From the NCBI GenBank assembly GCA_019638515.1, contig JAHBTS010000002.1, positions 427,558 to 491,557 on the forward strand: a DNA stretch of 64,000 nt, written 5' to 3'. The number at the start of each line of letters is the position of its first letter. Positions within the stretch are counted from its first letter, which is position 1. The DNA comes from Chitinophagales bacterium. Lineage in GTDB: Bacteria > Bacteroidota > Bacteroidia > Chitinophagales > LD1. Both the position numbers and the translations under genes were made by a program. The notes beneath the pieces were generated by a model. The model did not search any database, had not been told where the DNA came from, and was given only the letters and a program-made list of their open reading frames with translations. Shown piece after piece: positions 36,156 to 44,599 of the stretch.

Positions 36156-37508
36156 ATGAGTGAGCAACCTAATGAAGATAAACAGGTAGCAGGTTTTTCT
36201 AAACTTACCAAGCGCGATAAAATCTATTGGCTTGCTAAGAACTTCTTATATGCCAATCCTGTAGATATATTCAAGGAGTTTGCCGAGTATTGGCATGATA
36301 ATATCGAAGCACAAAAGTTGCTAGACGGCTTTTCGGAAAACACACTTACCAATTTTCCCATTCCATTTGGCGTAGCGCCTAACTTCTTAATAAATGGCAA
36401 AGTATATGCCATTCCAATGGTTACGGAAGAAAGCAGCGTGGTGGCAGCAGCAGCTAATGCCGCTAAATTTTGGATGGATAGAGGCGGCTTTAAAAGCCAT
36501 GTAATTTCCACCACCAAAGTTGGGCAAGTACACTTTCACTACACCGGAAGTAAAGACAAACTCTTTCGATTTTTTGAAAGTAGAAAAGATGAACTAAAAA
36601 CAGGTGTAAAGCACATTACACACAATATGGAAAAGCGAGGAGGCGGAGTGCTCGATATGGAACTTATTGAGTTTCCCCAAGAACCAAACTTCTACCAAAT
36701 TCGTGCTTATTTTGAAACTGTAGATTCTATGGGAGCCAATTTCATCAATTCCTGTTTAGAGGAATTTGGCAAGCTCCTGCGCGAAAAAATAAATGAAAGC
36801 ATAGTATTCAACGATTCCGAAAAAAACGTTGAAATTATTATGTGTATTCTCTCAAATTATACACCCGACTGTGTGGTACGCAGCGAAGTAAGTTGCCCCA
36901 TATCGGCATTGGGAACCTTCTCTAATGGAGAAATTTCTGCCGAAGATTTTGCATGGAAGTTTGAGCGAGCAGTGCGTATTGCCCGCATAGATCCATATCG
37001 CGCAACTACACACAATAAAGGAATTATGAACGGAATAGACTCCGTTGTAATTGCCACCGGAAACGATTTTAGAGCCGTAGAAAGTTGCGCCCATACTTAT
37101 GCTTGCCGAAATGGAAGCTACGCCAGCCTTTCCAATGCTTCTATTGAAAACAACCTCTTTAAGTTTTGGTTAGAAATTCCAATTGCCATAGGCACAGTTG
37201 GTGGTTTAACCTCCTTGCACCCATTGGCAAAGCGCTCTTTAGAGCTGCTCGGCAACCCCAATGCCAAGCAACTAATGGAAATTATTGCAACAGTTGGCTT
37301 AGCCCAAAACTTTGCCGCAGTGCGCTCACTGGTAACCACCGGCATACAAGCCGGACACATGAAAATGCACCTTACCAATATTCTGGCACAATTTAATGCC
37401 TCCGAAAAAGAAGAGGCAGCAGCCAAATTGCACTTTCACGATAAAGTAGTAAGCGTAGCAGCAGTTCGTGAATTTTTAGAAACATTGCGTGAGGCGCTGC
37501 ACCGCTAA
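36156..37508 (+). CDS. mvaA: Hydroxymethylglutaryl-CoA reductase, class II-like
   Basis: HMG-CoA reductase makes mevalonate, the key step of the mevalonate route to isoprenoids. The 450-residue protein lacks the membrane anchor of eukaryotic enzymes. Supporting blocks are ENTLTNFPIPFGVAPNFLIN, MVTEESSVVAAAANAAKFW (with the catalytic Glu), DSMGANFINSC, the GTVGGLTSLHP nucleotide-binding loop and the late AGHMKMHL segment. These match the bacterial class II form. No other mevalonate genes are in the window. Its end overlaps the GH31 stop by 4 bases, tail to tail. Confidence 0.92.
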   Translation: MSEQPNEDKQVAGFSKLTKRDKIYWLAKNFLYANPVDIFKEFAEYWHDNIEAQKLLDGFSENTLTNFPIPFGVAPNFLINGKVYAIPMVTEESSVVAAAANAAKFWMDRGGFKSHVISTTKVGQVHFHYTGSKDKLFRFFESRKDELKTGVKHITHNMEKRGGGVLDMELIEFPQEPNFYQIRAYFETVDSMGANFINSCLEEFGKLLREKINESIVFNDSEKNVEIIMCILSNYTPDCVVRSEVSCPISALGTFSNGEISAEDFAWKFERAVRIARIDPYRATTHNKGIMNGIDSVVIATGNDFRAVESCAHTYACRNGSYASLSNASIENNLFKFWLEIPIAIGTVGGLTSLHPLAKRSLELLGNPNAKQLMEIIATVGLAQNFAAVRSLVTTGIQAGHMKMHLTNILAQFNASEKEEAAAKLHFHDKVVSVAAVREFLETLREALHR

Positions 37509-39481
37509 GGTGTAAGCAGCAAGTCTTTTTTACTTAGCAATAGCGTATCTATGGCACTATTGGTGCGCACAAACACTGCCGGAAATCCAATTGGGCATGC
37601 AATATTTTTTAGCTCCAATCCCGAGTAAATAACTGTGGAAGCATCAAAAATATTACGCCACTCCCCTTGTGGAAATTTTACAGCCACAGTAGATTGAGAA
37701 GGTGCTACAGCCGGAGCCACCAACATATCTTGCCCTACTAAAAAATGAAATCTAGATACCGTATCCTCCGGTTGAAAAAATTTTGTATAAAGTGGTTTAA
37801 TTAAGCGTCCTTCTGCAGCTTCGGCAATAAAATAATTACTAAGCAATGCATGTATTTTTCCAAAACGCGCCAAAAATTTAACCATAAACTTATTGCTAAA
37901 TACAGATGCCACACCTTTATCAGTTACCGTAATTTCACTCGTTTTCAAAAAGGGGGTAAACGCTTCAAATTCTATCCATCGGCAAAGCAGTTCTTGTATA
38001 TTGTAACGTGCCTTTGTGTTTAAACAACCACCAATATTGCTATAAGCATACTGTAGCCCCGAAACCGAAGCAGACAGTACACCTCTAACGGCAGCAGGCA
38101 AACCATGCTGAGTATTAAAATCTAAAGTTGGATACACCGTTTCAAAAATTGGCATATAGCGCTCAGAGCCGGCACCGCCACTTGTATGAAATACCAGGCA
38201 GGAATCAGTTAAGCCTGTTTCCTGTAATACTTCTCTATTGATGCGTGCCCAAACCACCGGGTAAAAATTGTGTGCAGAATACGCATTGAAACCATCTGGA
38301 ATTTGAGCATCTAAAGGAAACCCATTGGCAACATCAGCCACCCAACCACTATACCCATTTTCAATAAGTGTTTCCTTTATTACTTGCTTATACCATTGTG
38401 CTGCTGCCGGATTTAGCAAATTTATTGGATATACCGTTTGTTCATTCACAACTGTTTTATACGGCTCTCCATTATATGTGCTTACTAAAAAATGCTGCTC
38501 AATTGCTTGTGTAAAATACTTGCTTTCTTGCGCTACAAATGGTTGTATATATCCCAGAACTTTTATGCCCTTCTTATTCATGGCATATATCCAATTTTTA
38601 AAATCTTGACTTCTTGCTTTATGAGTGCCTTTAAGACTCTTGCTTATACAATCTCTACTGTACACTGCTGTGATAGGATTACCGGCAGCCATTGCCTTTA
38701 ATACTGTTTTATTTTTACGCTTCACATTGCCTGCCACACTCAAAATTGTGCCATGTGCCCAATGCGGCAATGTTATCTCCATTGGCTTTGTCATCGCAAT
38801 TTCATCATCAAATTCTATATTGAATAGCCAATAATCATTCTTCCGATACGGGTAAACAGTTACTGCAACATTGCCTATTGAATCGAATGCAGCTTCACAT
38901 TCGGGAGGCTTTACCTCAAAGCAAAATTTTTCTTCGGTACAAAAACGTGGTAATGCCACATCGCAATTTTTGATATCAACGCTTTGCCCCATTGCATTTC
39001 CTAAAACGCTACTGCTTGCAATTGCACTAAACTTTTTTCCCGAAAAATCTGAAACTGAATATTGCATTCCTCCGCCCCAAAAGTGTTTGGCGGCCGTATT
39101 AAAGTTCAACTGCAAAGTGGTAATAACGCCAGCGGCATCTTCCACCTTTACACTCAACCAAAATTTGCGGGTGCTTTGTGCATCAAAAAAAAGTCCAACT
39201 TCTATGGGAAATTGTTGTGCCAATTTTCCTGTAAAAAAATAGGAATCTGCAAATTGGTAAATGCTATCTATTTCAACCGAAGAAAATAATTGTTGCAACT
39301 GGCTCTCAGCCGATAAAAAAGAATACTTATTAAAAACAATTAGTGGATAATTAGCTCGAATAAAGCTAAGTTGAGTATTGCTTTGCGCCAACCTCACTTG
39401 CGCATAAGAGGTACATGAACAAAAAAGAAAAAGCAGCAGTGCTGCTTTCCTTACACAATTTCTAAATAGAACGGTTTCCAA
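37505..39481 (-). CDS. Secreted GH31-family protein with altered active site
   Basis: The 658-residue protein has an export signal (AALLLFLFCSCTSYAQ). A beta-rich N-terminal domain precedes a GH31 barrel: KGIKVLGYIQPFVA, then GYSGWVADVANGFPLDA, where Asp383 sits at the nucleophile position. The region resembles the sulfoquinovosidase/YihQ branch. The acid/base Asp expected 67 residues later (as D405/D472 in YihQ) is occupied by Tyr450 in FETVYPTLDF. Hydrolase activity is therefore uncertain. No upstream in-frame ATG exists, so the start is probably the TTG at 39481. It lies 33 bases after rpsT on the same strand. Confidence 0.8.
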   Translation of the reverse strand: METVLFRNCVRKAALLLFLFCSCTSYAQVRLAQSNTQLSFIRANYPLIVFNKYSFLSAESQLQQLFSSVEIDSIYQFADSYFFTGKLAQQFPIEVGLFFDAQSTRKFWLSVKVEDAAGVITTLQLNFNTAAKHFWGGGMQYSVSDFSGKKFSAIASSSVLGNAMGQSVDIKNCDVALPRFCTEEKFCFEVKPPECEAAFDSIGNVAVTVYPYRKNDYWLFNIEFDDEIAMTKPMEITLPHWAHGTILSVAGNVKRKNKTVLKAMAAGNPITAVYSRDCISKSLKGTHKARSQDFKNWIYAMNKKGIKVLGYIQPFVAQESKYFTQAIEQHFLVSTYNGEPYKTVVNEQTVYPINLLNPAAAQWYKQVIKETLIENGYSGWVADVANGFPLDAQIPDGFNAYSAHNFYPVVWARINREVLQETGLTDSCLVFHTSGGAGSERYMPIFETVYPTLDFNTQHGLPAAVRGVLSASVSGLQYAYSNIGGCLNTKARYNIQELLCRWIEFEAFTPFLKTSEITVTDKGVASVFSNKFMVKFLARFGKIHALLSNYFIAEAAEGRLIKPLYTKFFQPEDTVSRFHFLVGQDMLVAPAVAPSQSTVAVKFPQGEWRNIFDASTVIYSGLELKNIACPIGFPAVFVRTNSAIDTLLLSKKDLLLTP

Positions 39482-39513
39482 AATGCTAAACTTTGAAACC
39501 GAAAAAAATAAAA

Positions 39514-39768
39514 TTATTTCAAGCCGTTTGCTCTTTTAGCAATGCTCGATTTTAAGTTAGAAGCCTTATTCTTATGAATATAACCTCTCTTTGCTAATTT
39601 ATCTATCAATGCAGATACTTTAGGCAATGCTGTTTGCACTTCATCTTTTTTGGCAGATGCTCTTAAATCGCGCAGTGCATTACGCATTGTTTTAGCGAAG
39701 TAACGGTTTTTAAGTCTGCGTTTTGCAGTCTGTCTTATTCTTTTTTGGGCTGATTTATGATTCGCCAT
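39514..39768 (-). CDS. rpsT: 30S ribosomal protein S20
   Basis: S20 binds 16S rRNA early in 30S assembly. The 84-residue protein begins ANHKSAQKRIRQTAKRRLKN and is helical and strongly basic, with the usual KRGYIHKNKASNLKSSI end. I chose the ATG at 39768; a longer frame to 39798 would add ten residues unlike any S20. A promoter lies at 39825-39796. The GH31 gene follows on the same strand after 32 bases, so the two might share a transcript. Confidence 0.96.
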   Translation of the reverse strand: MANHKSAQKRIRQTAKRRLKNRYFAKTMRNALRDLRASAKKDEVQTALPKVSALIDKLAKRGYIHKNKASNLKSSIAKRANGLK

Positions 39769-39795
39769 TGCTATACTTTTTTCAAAAATGGAGCG

Positions 39796-39825
39796 CAAAT
39801 ATAGTTTTATGATTTAAAATTCAAA
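39796..39825 (-). promoter_or_regulatory. Promoter of rpsT
   Basis: On the minus strand, TTTG at 39825-39822 is followed after 18 bases by a perfect TATATTTG at 39803-39796. The ATG at 39768 is 27 bases downstream. Confidence 0.6.
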
Positions 39826-39852
39826 ACAACAAAATACTTGCAACAAAAGTTT

Positions 39853-39892
39853 TTAAAAGAAAAACCGCCTTGCTGGTTTCCCAACAAGACGG
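39853..39892 (-). terminator. Intrinsic terminator of the small RNA
   Basis: The minus strand carries CCGTCTTGTTGG, loop GAAA and CCAGCAAGGCGG, all 12 positions paired including two G-U wobbles, followed by TTTTTCTTTT. It would also stop read-through from the Gfo/Idh gene at 40028. Confidence 0.75.
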
Positions 39893-39937
39893 CTAACCCT
39901 AAAACCACTATGGCACGTCTTACCCCATAGACGTGCA
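39853..39937 (-). ncRNA. Predicted small non-coding RNA, about 80 nt
   Basis: A minus-strand transcript is predicted from about 39937 to about 39856. It would begin just after a well-formed promoter and end in an intrinsic terminator. The 5' part forms an 8-bp hairpin (39936-39929 with 39920-39913), or alternatively a 6-bp one (39930-39925 with 39913-39908); the two exclude each other. The terminator stem is 12 bp with a GAAA loop (39892-39881 with 39876-39865). Two of its pairs are G-U on this strand and would be C-A mismatches on the other, so the fold is specific to the minus strand. No open frame fits. I do not recognise it as 6S, SRP, tmRNA or RNase P RNA. Confidence 0.55.
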
Positions 39938-39940
39938 TTG

Positions 39941-39971
39941 CAAATGTAAGAAGCATTTCCGTTTATGCAAG
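39941..39971 (-). promoter_or_regulatory. Promoter of the small RNA
   Basis: On the minus strand, CTTG at 39971-39968, exactly 19 bases, then a perfect TACATTTG at 39948-39941. It lies downstream of the Gfo/Idh stop (40028) and points into a region without an open frame. Confidence 0.6.
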
Positions 39972-40027
39972 TTGATACACAAAAAAGCATTTGATTTAAC
40001 AAAAAAATAACAAATTGAAATCTCCTG

Positions 40028-41017
40028 TTATATTTTTACTGTGCCAGCATGTTTCTCTATGGCATCCATGATTTGCTGCGCCAAAAGCATGGCATGGTAG
40101 CCGGCTTCCACACTTACCGGCACAGGCTTATTTTTAGCTATGCTTTGGTAAAATAGCTCTAACTCCAACTTAATAGCGTTTACATCCTGCTTAGAAAAAG
40201 TTTGCATAGAAATATATTTCTTGCTCCCCCCAAGTTCCATTTCAAAAGAAGGAATATCAGTAGAAGGCTGGCGGTGGTGCATTTTCAGCACATCGCTTTT
40301 ACCTTTCAAAAAATCAATACTTAAATAAGCTCCGGGTTGAAAAATACGCATTTTACGCATGTTCTTCATGGAAATACGGCTGGCAGTTAAGTTGGCAACA
40401 CAGCCATTGGCAAATTCAATTCTTGCATTGGCAATATCCGGTGATGTGCTTACAATAGCCACTCCGCTGGCATATACCTTGTGTACCGGACTTTTCACCA
40501 AATCAATAATAATATCGAGGTCGTGAATCATTAAATCGTGTACTACACTTACATCGGTACCTCTTGGATTAAACTGTGCTAAGCGGTGCACCTCTATAAA
40601 AACCGGCTTAATTTTGCTCCTATCCAACGACAGCATGGCAGGATTAAACCTTTCCACATGCCCCACCATTGCCTTTATGCCGGCCTCTTCCACAATTTTA
40701 AGCAATGCTTTGGCTTGTGCAATTGTTTCGGTAACGGGCTTTTCAATAAATAAGTGTTTTCCTGCTTTTGCCACCGCCAATGCTACTTCAAAATGAGCTG
40801 CAGTATTGCAAACCACATCTGCCGCATCGCAAGCAGCGATTAAATCGCTTGCCGATTCAAAACGCTTTAGTCCCATTTTTTCAACCTCCACCGCCTTGGC
40901 AGCATCCGGATCAAAAAAACCTACCAACTCAAATCCTGTAATTTCATTCAGTAGTTTGGCATGAATTTTACCTAAGTGCCCCACCCCAAATAAACCAATC
41001 TTAATTTTTTTAGGCAT
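40028..41017 (-). CDS. Gfo/Idh/MocA family oxidoreductase
   Basis: The 329-residue protein has an N-terminal Rossmann fold with IGLFGVGHLGKIHA (residues about 5-18) and VCNTAAHFEVALAVAKAGKHLFIEKPVTET. That block contains the family EKP motif, whose Lys is catalytic. A C-terminal alpha/beta domain follows (VHDLMIHDLDIIIDL). These enzymes oxidise or reduce sugars and related compounds with NAD(P). No sugar pathway is adjacent, so the substrate is unknown. A -7 box, TACGTTTG, lies at 41032-41025. Confidence 0.9.
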   Translation of the reverse strand: MPKKIKIGLFGVGHLGKIHAKLLNEITGFELVGFFDPDAAKAVEVEKMGLKRFESASDLIAACDAADVVCNTAAHFEVALAVAKAGKHLFIEKPVTETIAQAKALLKIVEEAGIKAMVGHVERFNPAMLSLDRSKIKPVFIEVHRLAQFNPRGTDVSVVHDLMIHDLDIIIDLVKSPVHKVYASGVAIVSTSPDIANARIEFANGCVANLTASRISMKNMRKMRIFQPGAYLSIDFLKGKSDVLKMHHRQPSTDIPSFEMELGGSKKYISMQTFSKQDVNAIKLELELFYQSIAKNKPVPVSVEAGYHAMLLAQQIMDAIEKHAGTVKI

Positions 41018-41146
41018 CGAAGTTCAAACGTACATAATTTTTTCTTCACCATATTATTTGCAGCAGCACCCACGCACTATAAATATTACTGAAGAAATAA
41101 TTGCCAAAGCAGCATTTCTATACTTTATTTGCCGCCTCCAAAAAAT

Positions 41147-41653
41147 ATGCAGCCAATAAACGTTAGCTATTATAGAAACCGCGCTTACCAAAAGAAAAAG
41201 TCGCTTGCCGCATTTTTGAAAAAACTAACCAAAAAGCCACCTGTAGATTTACTCAAAAAAGTAAAAGCGGCCGATAAAGAAGTATGGCAGGAAATGAGTT
41301 GCATAGCTTGTGCCAATTGCTGCAAAACCATGACCCCAACTTGGAAAAAAAGTGAAATAAGAAAAGTAGCCACTTTTGTGGGAATGGATTACGAAACGTA
41401 TTATCGAGAATACATAAAAGTAGATGAAGATAATGGCGACCTGGTGAACCAAACCACACCTTGCCAGCACCTGAACTTAAAAACCAATATGTGTAGCGTT
41501 TATGAAGTGCGTCCGCACGACTGCAAGCACTTTCCACATTTTATTAGAAAAGATTTTACCGATCAAACATCCGTGTACACCGAAAACCTACACCGCTGCC
41601 CCGCCACTTTACTTTTAATTGAAAAATTAGAAAAAAACATTGCTGCTAAGTAG
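41147..41653 (+). CDS. YkgJ-type cysteine-cluster protein
   Basis: The 168-residue protein has a conserved Cys pattern: CIACANCCKTM near residue 50, then TTPCQHLN, NMCSVYEVRPHDCKHFPHF and a late HRCP. The eight Cys residues would bind zinc or an Fe-S cluster, as proposed for the YkgJ/CxxCxxCC family (PF03692), whose function is unknown. A basic N-terminus (RNRAYQKKKSLAAFLKKLTKK) precedes the cluster. I chose the ATG at 41147 rather than the TTG at 41129. It lies directly upstream of the separate rpoA promoter. Confidence 0.85.
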   Translation: MQPINVSYYRNRAYQKKKSLAAFLKKLTKKPPVDLLKKVKAADKEVWQEMSCIACANCCKTMTPTWKKSEIRKVATFVGMDYETYYREYIKVDEDNGDLVNQTTPCQHLNLKTNMCSVYEVRPHDCKHFPHFIRKDFTDQTSVYTENLHRCPATLLLIEKLEKNIAAK

Positions 41654-41688
41654 CCGCATAAACACTTTTGGCACTTTTCAATTATTTA

Positions 41689-41719
41689 TTTGTGATTTTA
41701 AATGATTCTGCTACTTTTG
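41689..41719 (+). promoter_or_regulatory. Promoter of rpoA-rplQ
   Basis: TTTG at 41689-41692, 19 bases, then TACTTTTG at 41712-41719. This is a full consensus match in both boxes and spacing, 30 bases before the rpoA ATG. It shows that rpoA is not dependent on an upstream ribosomal-protein transcript here. Confidence 0.75.
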
Positions 41720-41749
41720 CAGCCCTTATTGTAAAATCTAACCAAAAAT

Positions 41750-42745
41750 ATGGGTCTTTTAACGTTTCAAAAGCCGGATAAAATATCTCTTCAAAAATCA
41801 ACAGATTTTGAAGGAACCTTTGAATTTAAACCATTGGAGCCGGGTTTCGGTGTAACCATTGGTAATGCCTTACGCAGAGTATTACTTTCTTCTTTAGAAG
41901 GCTACGCTGTTTCCGGTGTGAAAATTTCGGGAGTAGATCACGAATTTTCTACCATAAAAGGTGTAATTGAAGACGTTACCGAAATAGTTTTAAACTTAAA
42001 GCAAGTTCGTTTAAAGAAAGTATTAGACGAAGAAAGCCAAAACGAAAAAATTTATATTTCTGTAAAAGGTTCAGAAGCATTCAAAGCCGGTGCCATTGAA
42101 AAATTCACCAGTGTGTATCAAGTAATGAACCCTGAATTAGTAATCTGCAATTTAGAGCCTTCTGTAACTTTAGAAATGGAATTAACCGTTACTAAAGGAA
42201 GAGGATACGTTCCTGCCGATGAAAATGCCGGAAAAGAATTGCCAATCGGCTATATTGCCATTGATGCTATTTACACTCCAATACGCAATGTAAAATACAG
42301 CGTAGAGCCTTACCGTGTAGAACAACGTGTAGATTTCGAAAAATTAGTATTAGACCTTACTACCGATGGAACTATTCATCCGGAAGATGCCGTAAAAGAA
42401 GCTTCTCGCATTTTAATTCAGCACTTAATGCTAATTACCGATGAGCACATCACCTTTGACACTCCGGTTGCAATCGAGCACGATGTAGTAGATGAACAAG
42501 TATTGCACCTGCGCAAATTATTAAAAACTCCTTTAGAAGATTTAGATTTGAGTGTACGTGCCTTCAACTGCTTAAAAGCTGCAAAAATAAACAGCTTAGA
42601 AGAGTTGGTATCTTTCAACACAAACGACCTTTTGAAATTCCGCAACTTTGGTAAAAAGAGCTTAGTGGAAATCGAAGCCTTACTACATGAAAAGGGTTTG
42701 AGCTTTGGTATGGATTTAAGCAAATTAAGATTAGACGAAGAATAA
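41750..42745 (+). CDS. rpoA: DNA-directed RNA polymerase subunit alpha
   Basis: The 331-residue subunit nucleates RNA polymerase assembly. The N-terminal domain has the dimerisation block [23 protein letters not shown], and the C-terminal domain carries the DNA- and activator-binding helices ([32 protein letters not shown]). Length is typical for Bacteroidota. It has its own consensus promoter and is followed by rplQ after 25 bases. The usual upstream neighbours rpsM, rpsK and rpsD are missing; a YkgJ-type gene is there instead. Confidence 0.98.
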   Translation: MGLLTFQKPDKISLQKSTDFEGTFEFKPLEPGFGVTIGNALRRVLLSSLEGYAVSGVKISGVDHEFSTIKGVIEDVTEIVLNLKQVRLKKVLDEESQNEKIYISVKGSEAFKAGAIEKFTSVYQVMNPELVICNLEPSVTLEMELTVTKGRGYVPADENAGKELPIGYIAIDAIYTPIRNVKYSVEPYRVEQRVDFEKLVLDLTTDGTIHPEDAVKEASRILIQHLMLITDEHITFDTPVAIEHDVVDEQVLHLRKLLKTPLEDLDLSVRAFNCLKAAKINSLEELVSFNTNDLLKFRNFGKKSLVEIEALLHEKGLSFGMDLSKLRLDEE

Positions 42746-42770
42746 AAACAACATAAAAAATCATTATTAA

Positions 42771-43238
42771 ATGAGACACGGGGATAAAGTAAACAACCTA
42801 GGCAGAAAAACGGCTCATCGCCATGCTTTGATGATGAACCTTGCCATTTCGTTAATTGAACACAAGCGTATATTCACAACACTTGCAAAAGCTAAAGCAT
42901 TACGTGGCTATGTAGAACCACTTATTACTAAAGCTAAAGCAGACGATACCCACAGCCGTAGAACAGTATTCAGCTACTTGCAAAGCAAAGAAGCCGTTAA
43001 GGAACTATTTGGCAATGTAGTAGTAAAAGTTGGCGACCGTCCGGGAGGCTATACCAGAATCATTAAAACCGGCTTCCGTGCAGGCGATGCCGCAGAAATG
43101 GCTATGATTGAGTTGGTAGATTTTAATGAATTGTACACTCAAAATAAAAATACTTCTAAAGCAGCAGAGCCTAAAAAACGTACTAGAAGAAGCACTGCAG
43201 CTAAGAAAAAAGCTGATGGAGCAGAATCTGCCGAATAA
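42771..43238 (+). CDS. rplQ: 50S ribosomal protein L17
   Basis: The 155-residue protein has the L17 core to about residue 118: [20 protein letters not shown] at the start, then [14 protein letters not shown] and [24 protein letters not shown]. The remaining Lys/Ala-rich tail ([18 protein letters not shown]) is a common extension in Bacteroidota. L17 binds 23S rRNA near the exit tunnel. It is the second gene of the rpoA operon and is followed by a clear terminator. Confidence 0.97.
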   Translation: MRHGDKVNNLGRKTAHRHALMMNLAISLIEHKRIFTTLAKAKALRGYVEPLITKAKADDTHSRRTVFSYLQSKEAVKELFGNVVVKVGDRPGGYTRIIKTGFRAGDAAEMAMIELVDFNELYTQNKNTSKAAEPKKRTRRSTAAKKKADGAESAE

Positions 43239-43260
43239 TATATTACACCATATTGAAGCA

Positions 43261-43298
43261 AAAAAGGCTGTCTTTTATACGAGGCAGCCTTTTTGTTT
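43261..43298 (+). terminator. Terminator of the rpoA-rplQ operon
   Basis: AAAAAGGCTG (43261-43270) pairs with CAGCCTTTTT (43285-43294) over a 14-base loop, 22 bases after the rplQ stop, and runs into a T-rich tail. Confidence 0.85.
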
Positions 43299-43449
43299 TA
43301 TTGCCATTCTCAACCTCGAAGCCATAAATAGTACAATGCTACAGAGTAATTTCGCTATATAGGCAATAAAACTCTAAAAGAGCCTATAGCAACTATCCTG
43401 CAAACAACTAAGTCTGCGCACCACTTCCCTCTATAAAAAATTATGGCTG

Positions 43450-44541
43450 CTATGGGTTGATGGTTAAAAATATGTAGGCAATAAGATTTACCAAAAGCAC
43501 CACCCCATACACAGCATTGCTGCGGCCTCCAATGAGCGATAGCATTACGGTAAAAATTGAAATCACCAGTAGAATTATAGATAAAATATCGAGTCCCAAA
43601 ATGAGTGGAAAATCATAAATATAACTGGCAAGCGATACTGTTGGAATAGTAAGCCCTATACTGGCAATGGCCGACCCCAAAGCTAAATTAAGGCTGGTTT
43701 GGAGCTTATTTTTACGAGCTGCATTTACTGCCGCAATACCCTCCGGCAATAATATTACTGCTGCCACGATTATGCCCACTATACTTTTTGGAAGCCCATA
43801 ATTAACTACAACTGTTTCTAAAGGATGCGATAGCTGCTTGGCCAACAACACCACTATTGCAAGGCTTATTAACAAAAAAACTACGCTAATGCCTAATGAA
43901 ACATTAGAGATAGAATGCACATTGCTTTCGGGCTGGTCTTCGCCATCTGTAATAAAATATTCCCGATGCCCTGTTGTTTGAGCGGCAATAAATGCCGTGT
44001 AAATAGCAATACAGGCAAAAAATTCAAATAAAATCTGCGCCTCGGTATAATAAGGTCCCGGTTCCCCTTTGGTAAAAGTGGGCAATATCATTGTAAATAC
44101 CACAATAGAAGTTAGAGACACCAATGCAATTTTTACCGAATGCGGAGAAAATGTTTGGGTGTGAAATTTCCACCCTCCAATAAACAAACTCAACCCAACA
44201 ATACCATTGAGCAATAACATCACGGCCGAATACACCGTATCGCGTGCAAATGATGCATATTGCTTCCCCCCCAATATCATTATAGAAACAATAATCGCCA
44301 CCTCTATAACCGTAATAGATACAGCCAAAATAATGGTTCCGTATGGCTCTCCTACCCTATGAGCAATAATTTCGGAATGATGTACGGCAGACATTACACA
44401 AAATATAAGCAACACCCCGGCAATAGCCTGAAACATAATATTATTATCAAGATACCCTGAGAAATAGAGTATGGAAGCTAATACTGGAATGGAAGTTGTC
44501 CACCCGTAAAATTTTCTAATTTGACTTTTAATTCTATCCAT
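43450..44541 (-). CDS. chaA: Calcium/sodium-proton antiporter, ChaA-like (CaCA family)
   Basis: The 363-residue inner-membrane protein has about eleven hydrophobic helices. The paired alpha-repeat motifs of the cation exchanger superfamily are visible: VGEPYGTIILAVSITVIEVAII in the first half and ILLPEGIAAVNAARKNKLQTSLNLALGSAIAS in the second, each with the acidic residue that binds cations. This matches the ChaA/y4hA branch, which exchanges Ca2+, Na+ or K+ for protons. It is the last gene of a possible minus-strand group with two small membrane proteins. Confidence 0.88.
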   Translation of the reverse strand: MDRIKSQIRKFYGWTTSIPVLASILYFSGYLDNNIMFQAIAGVLLIFCVMSAVHHSEIIAHRVGEPYGTIILAVSITVIEVAIIVSIMILGGKQYASFARDTVYSAVMLLLNGIVGLSLFIGGWKFHTQTFSPHSVKIALVSLTSIVVFTMILPTFTKGEPGPYYTEAQILFEFFACIAIYTAFIAAQTTGHREYFITDGEDQPESNVHSISNVSLGISVVFLLISLAIVVLLAKQLSHPLETVVVNYGLPKSIVGIIVAAVILLPEGIAAVNAARKNKLQTSLNLALGSAIASIGLTIPTVSLASYIYDFPLILGLDILSIILLVISIFTVMLSLIGGRSNAVYGVVLLVNLIAYIFLTINP

Positions 44542-44599
44542 TCACCATTACACCATAATCCACTACCATCATAAATACAGATAATGGACTTTACTAAAG

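Noticed and set aside
39853-39937. 6S, SRP or tmRNA identity for the small RNA
   Set aside because: It is too short for 6S and tmRNA, and the GAAA hairpin lacks the asymmetric internal loop of the SRP domain.
43345-43430. Imperfect inverted repeat GCTATATAGGC / GCCTATAGC after the rplQ terminator
   Set aside because: The arms differ by a two-base insertion, there is no T tract and the region is AT-rich. It is not distinguishable from chance.
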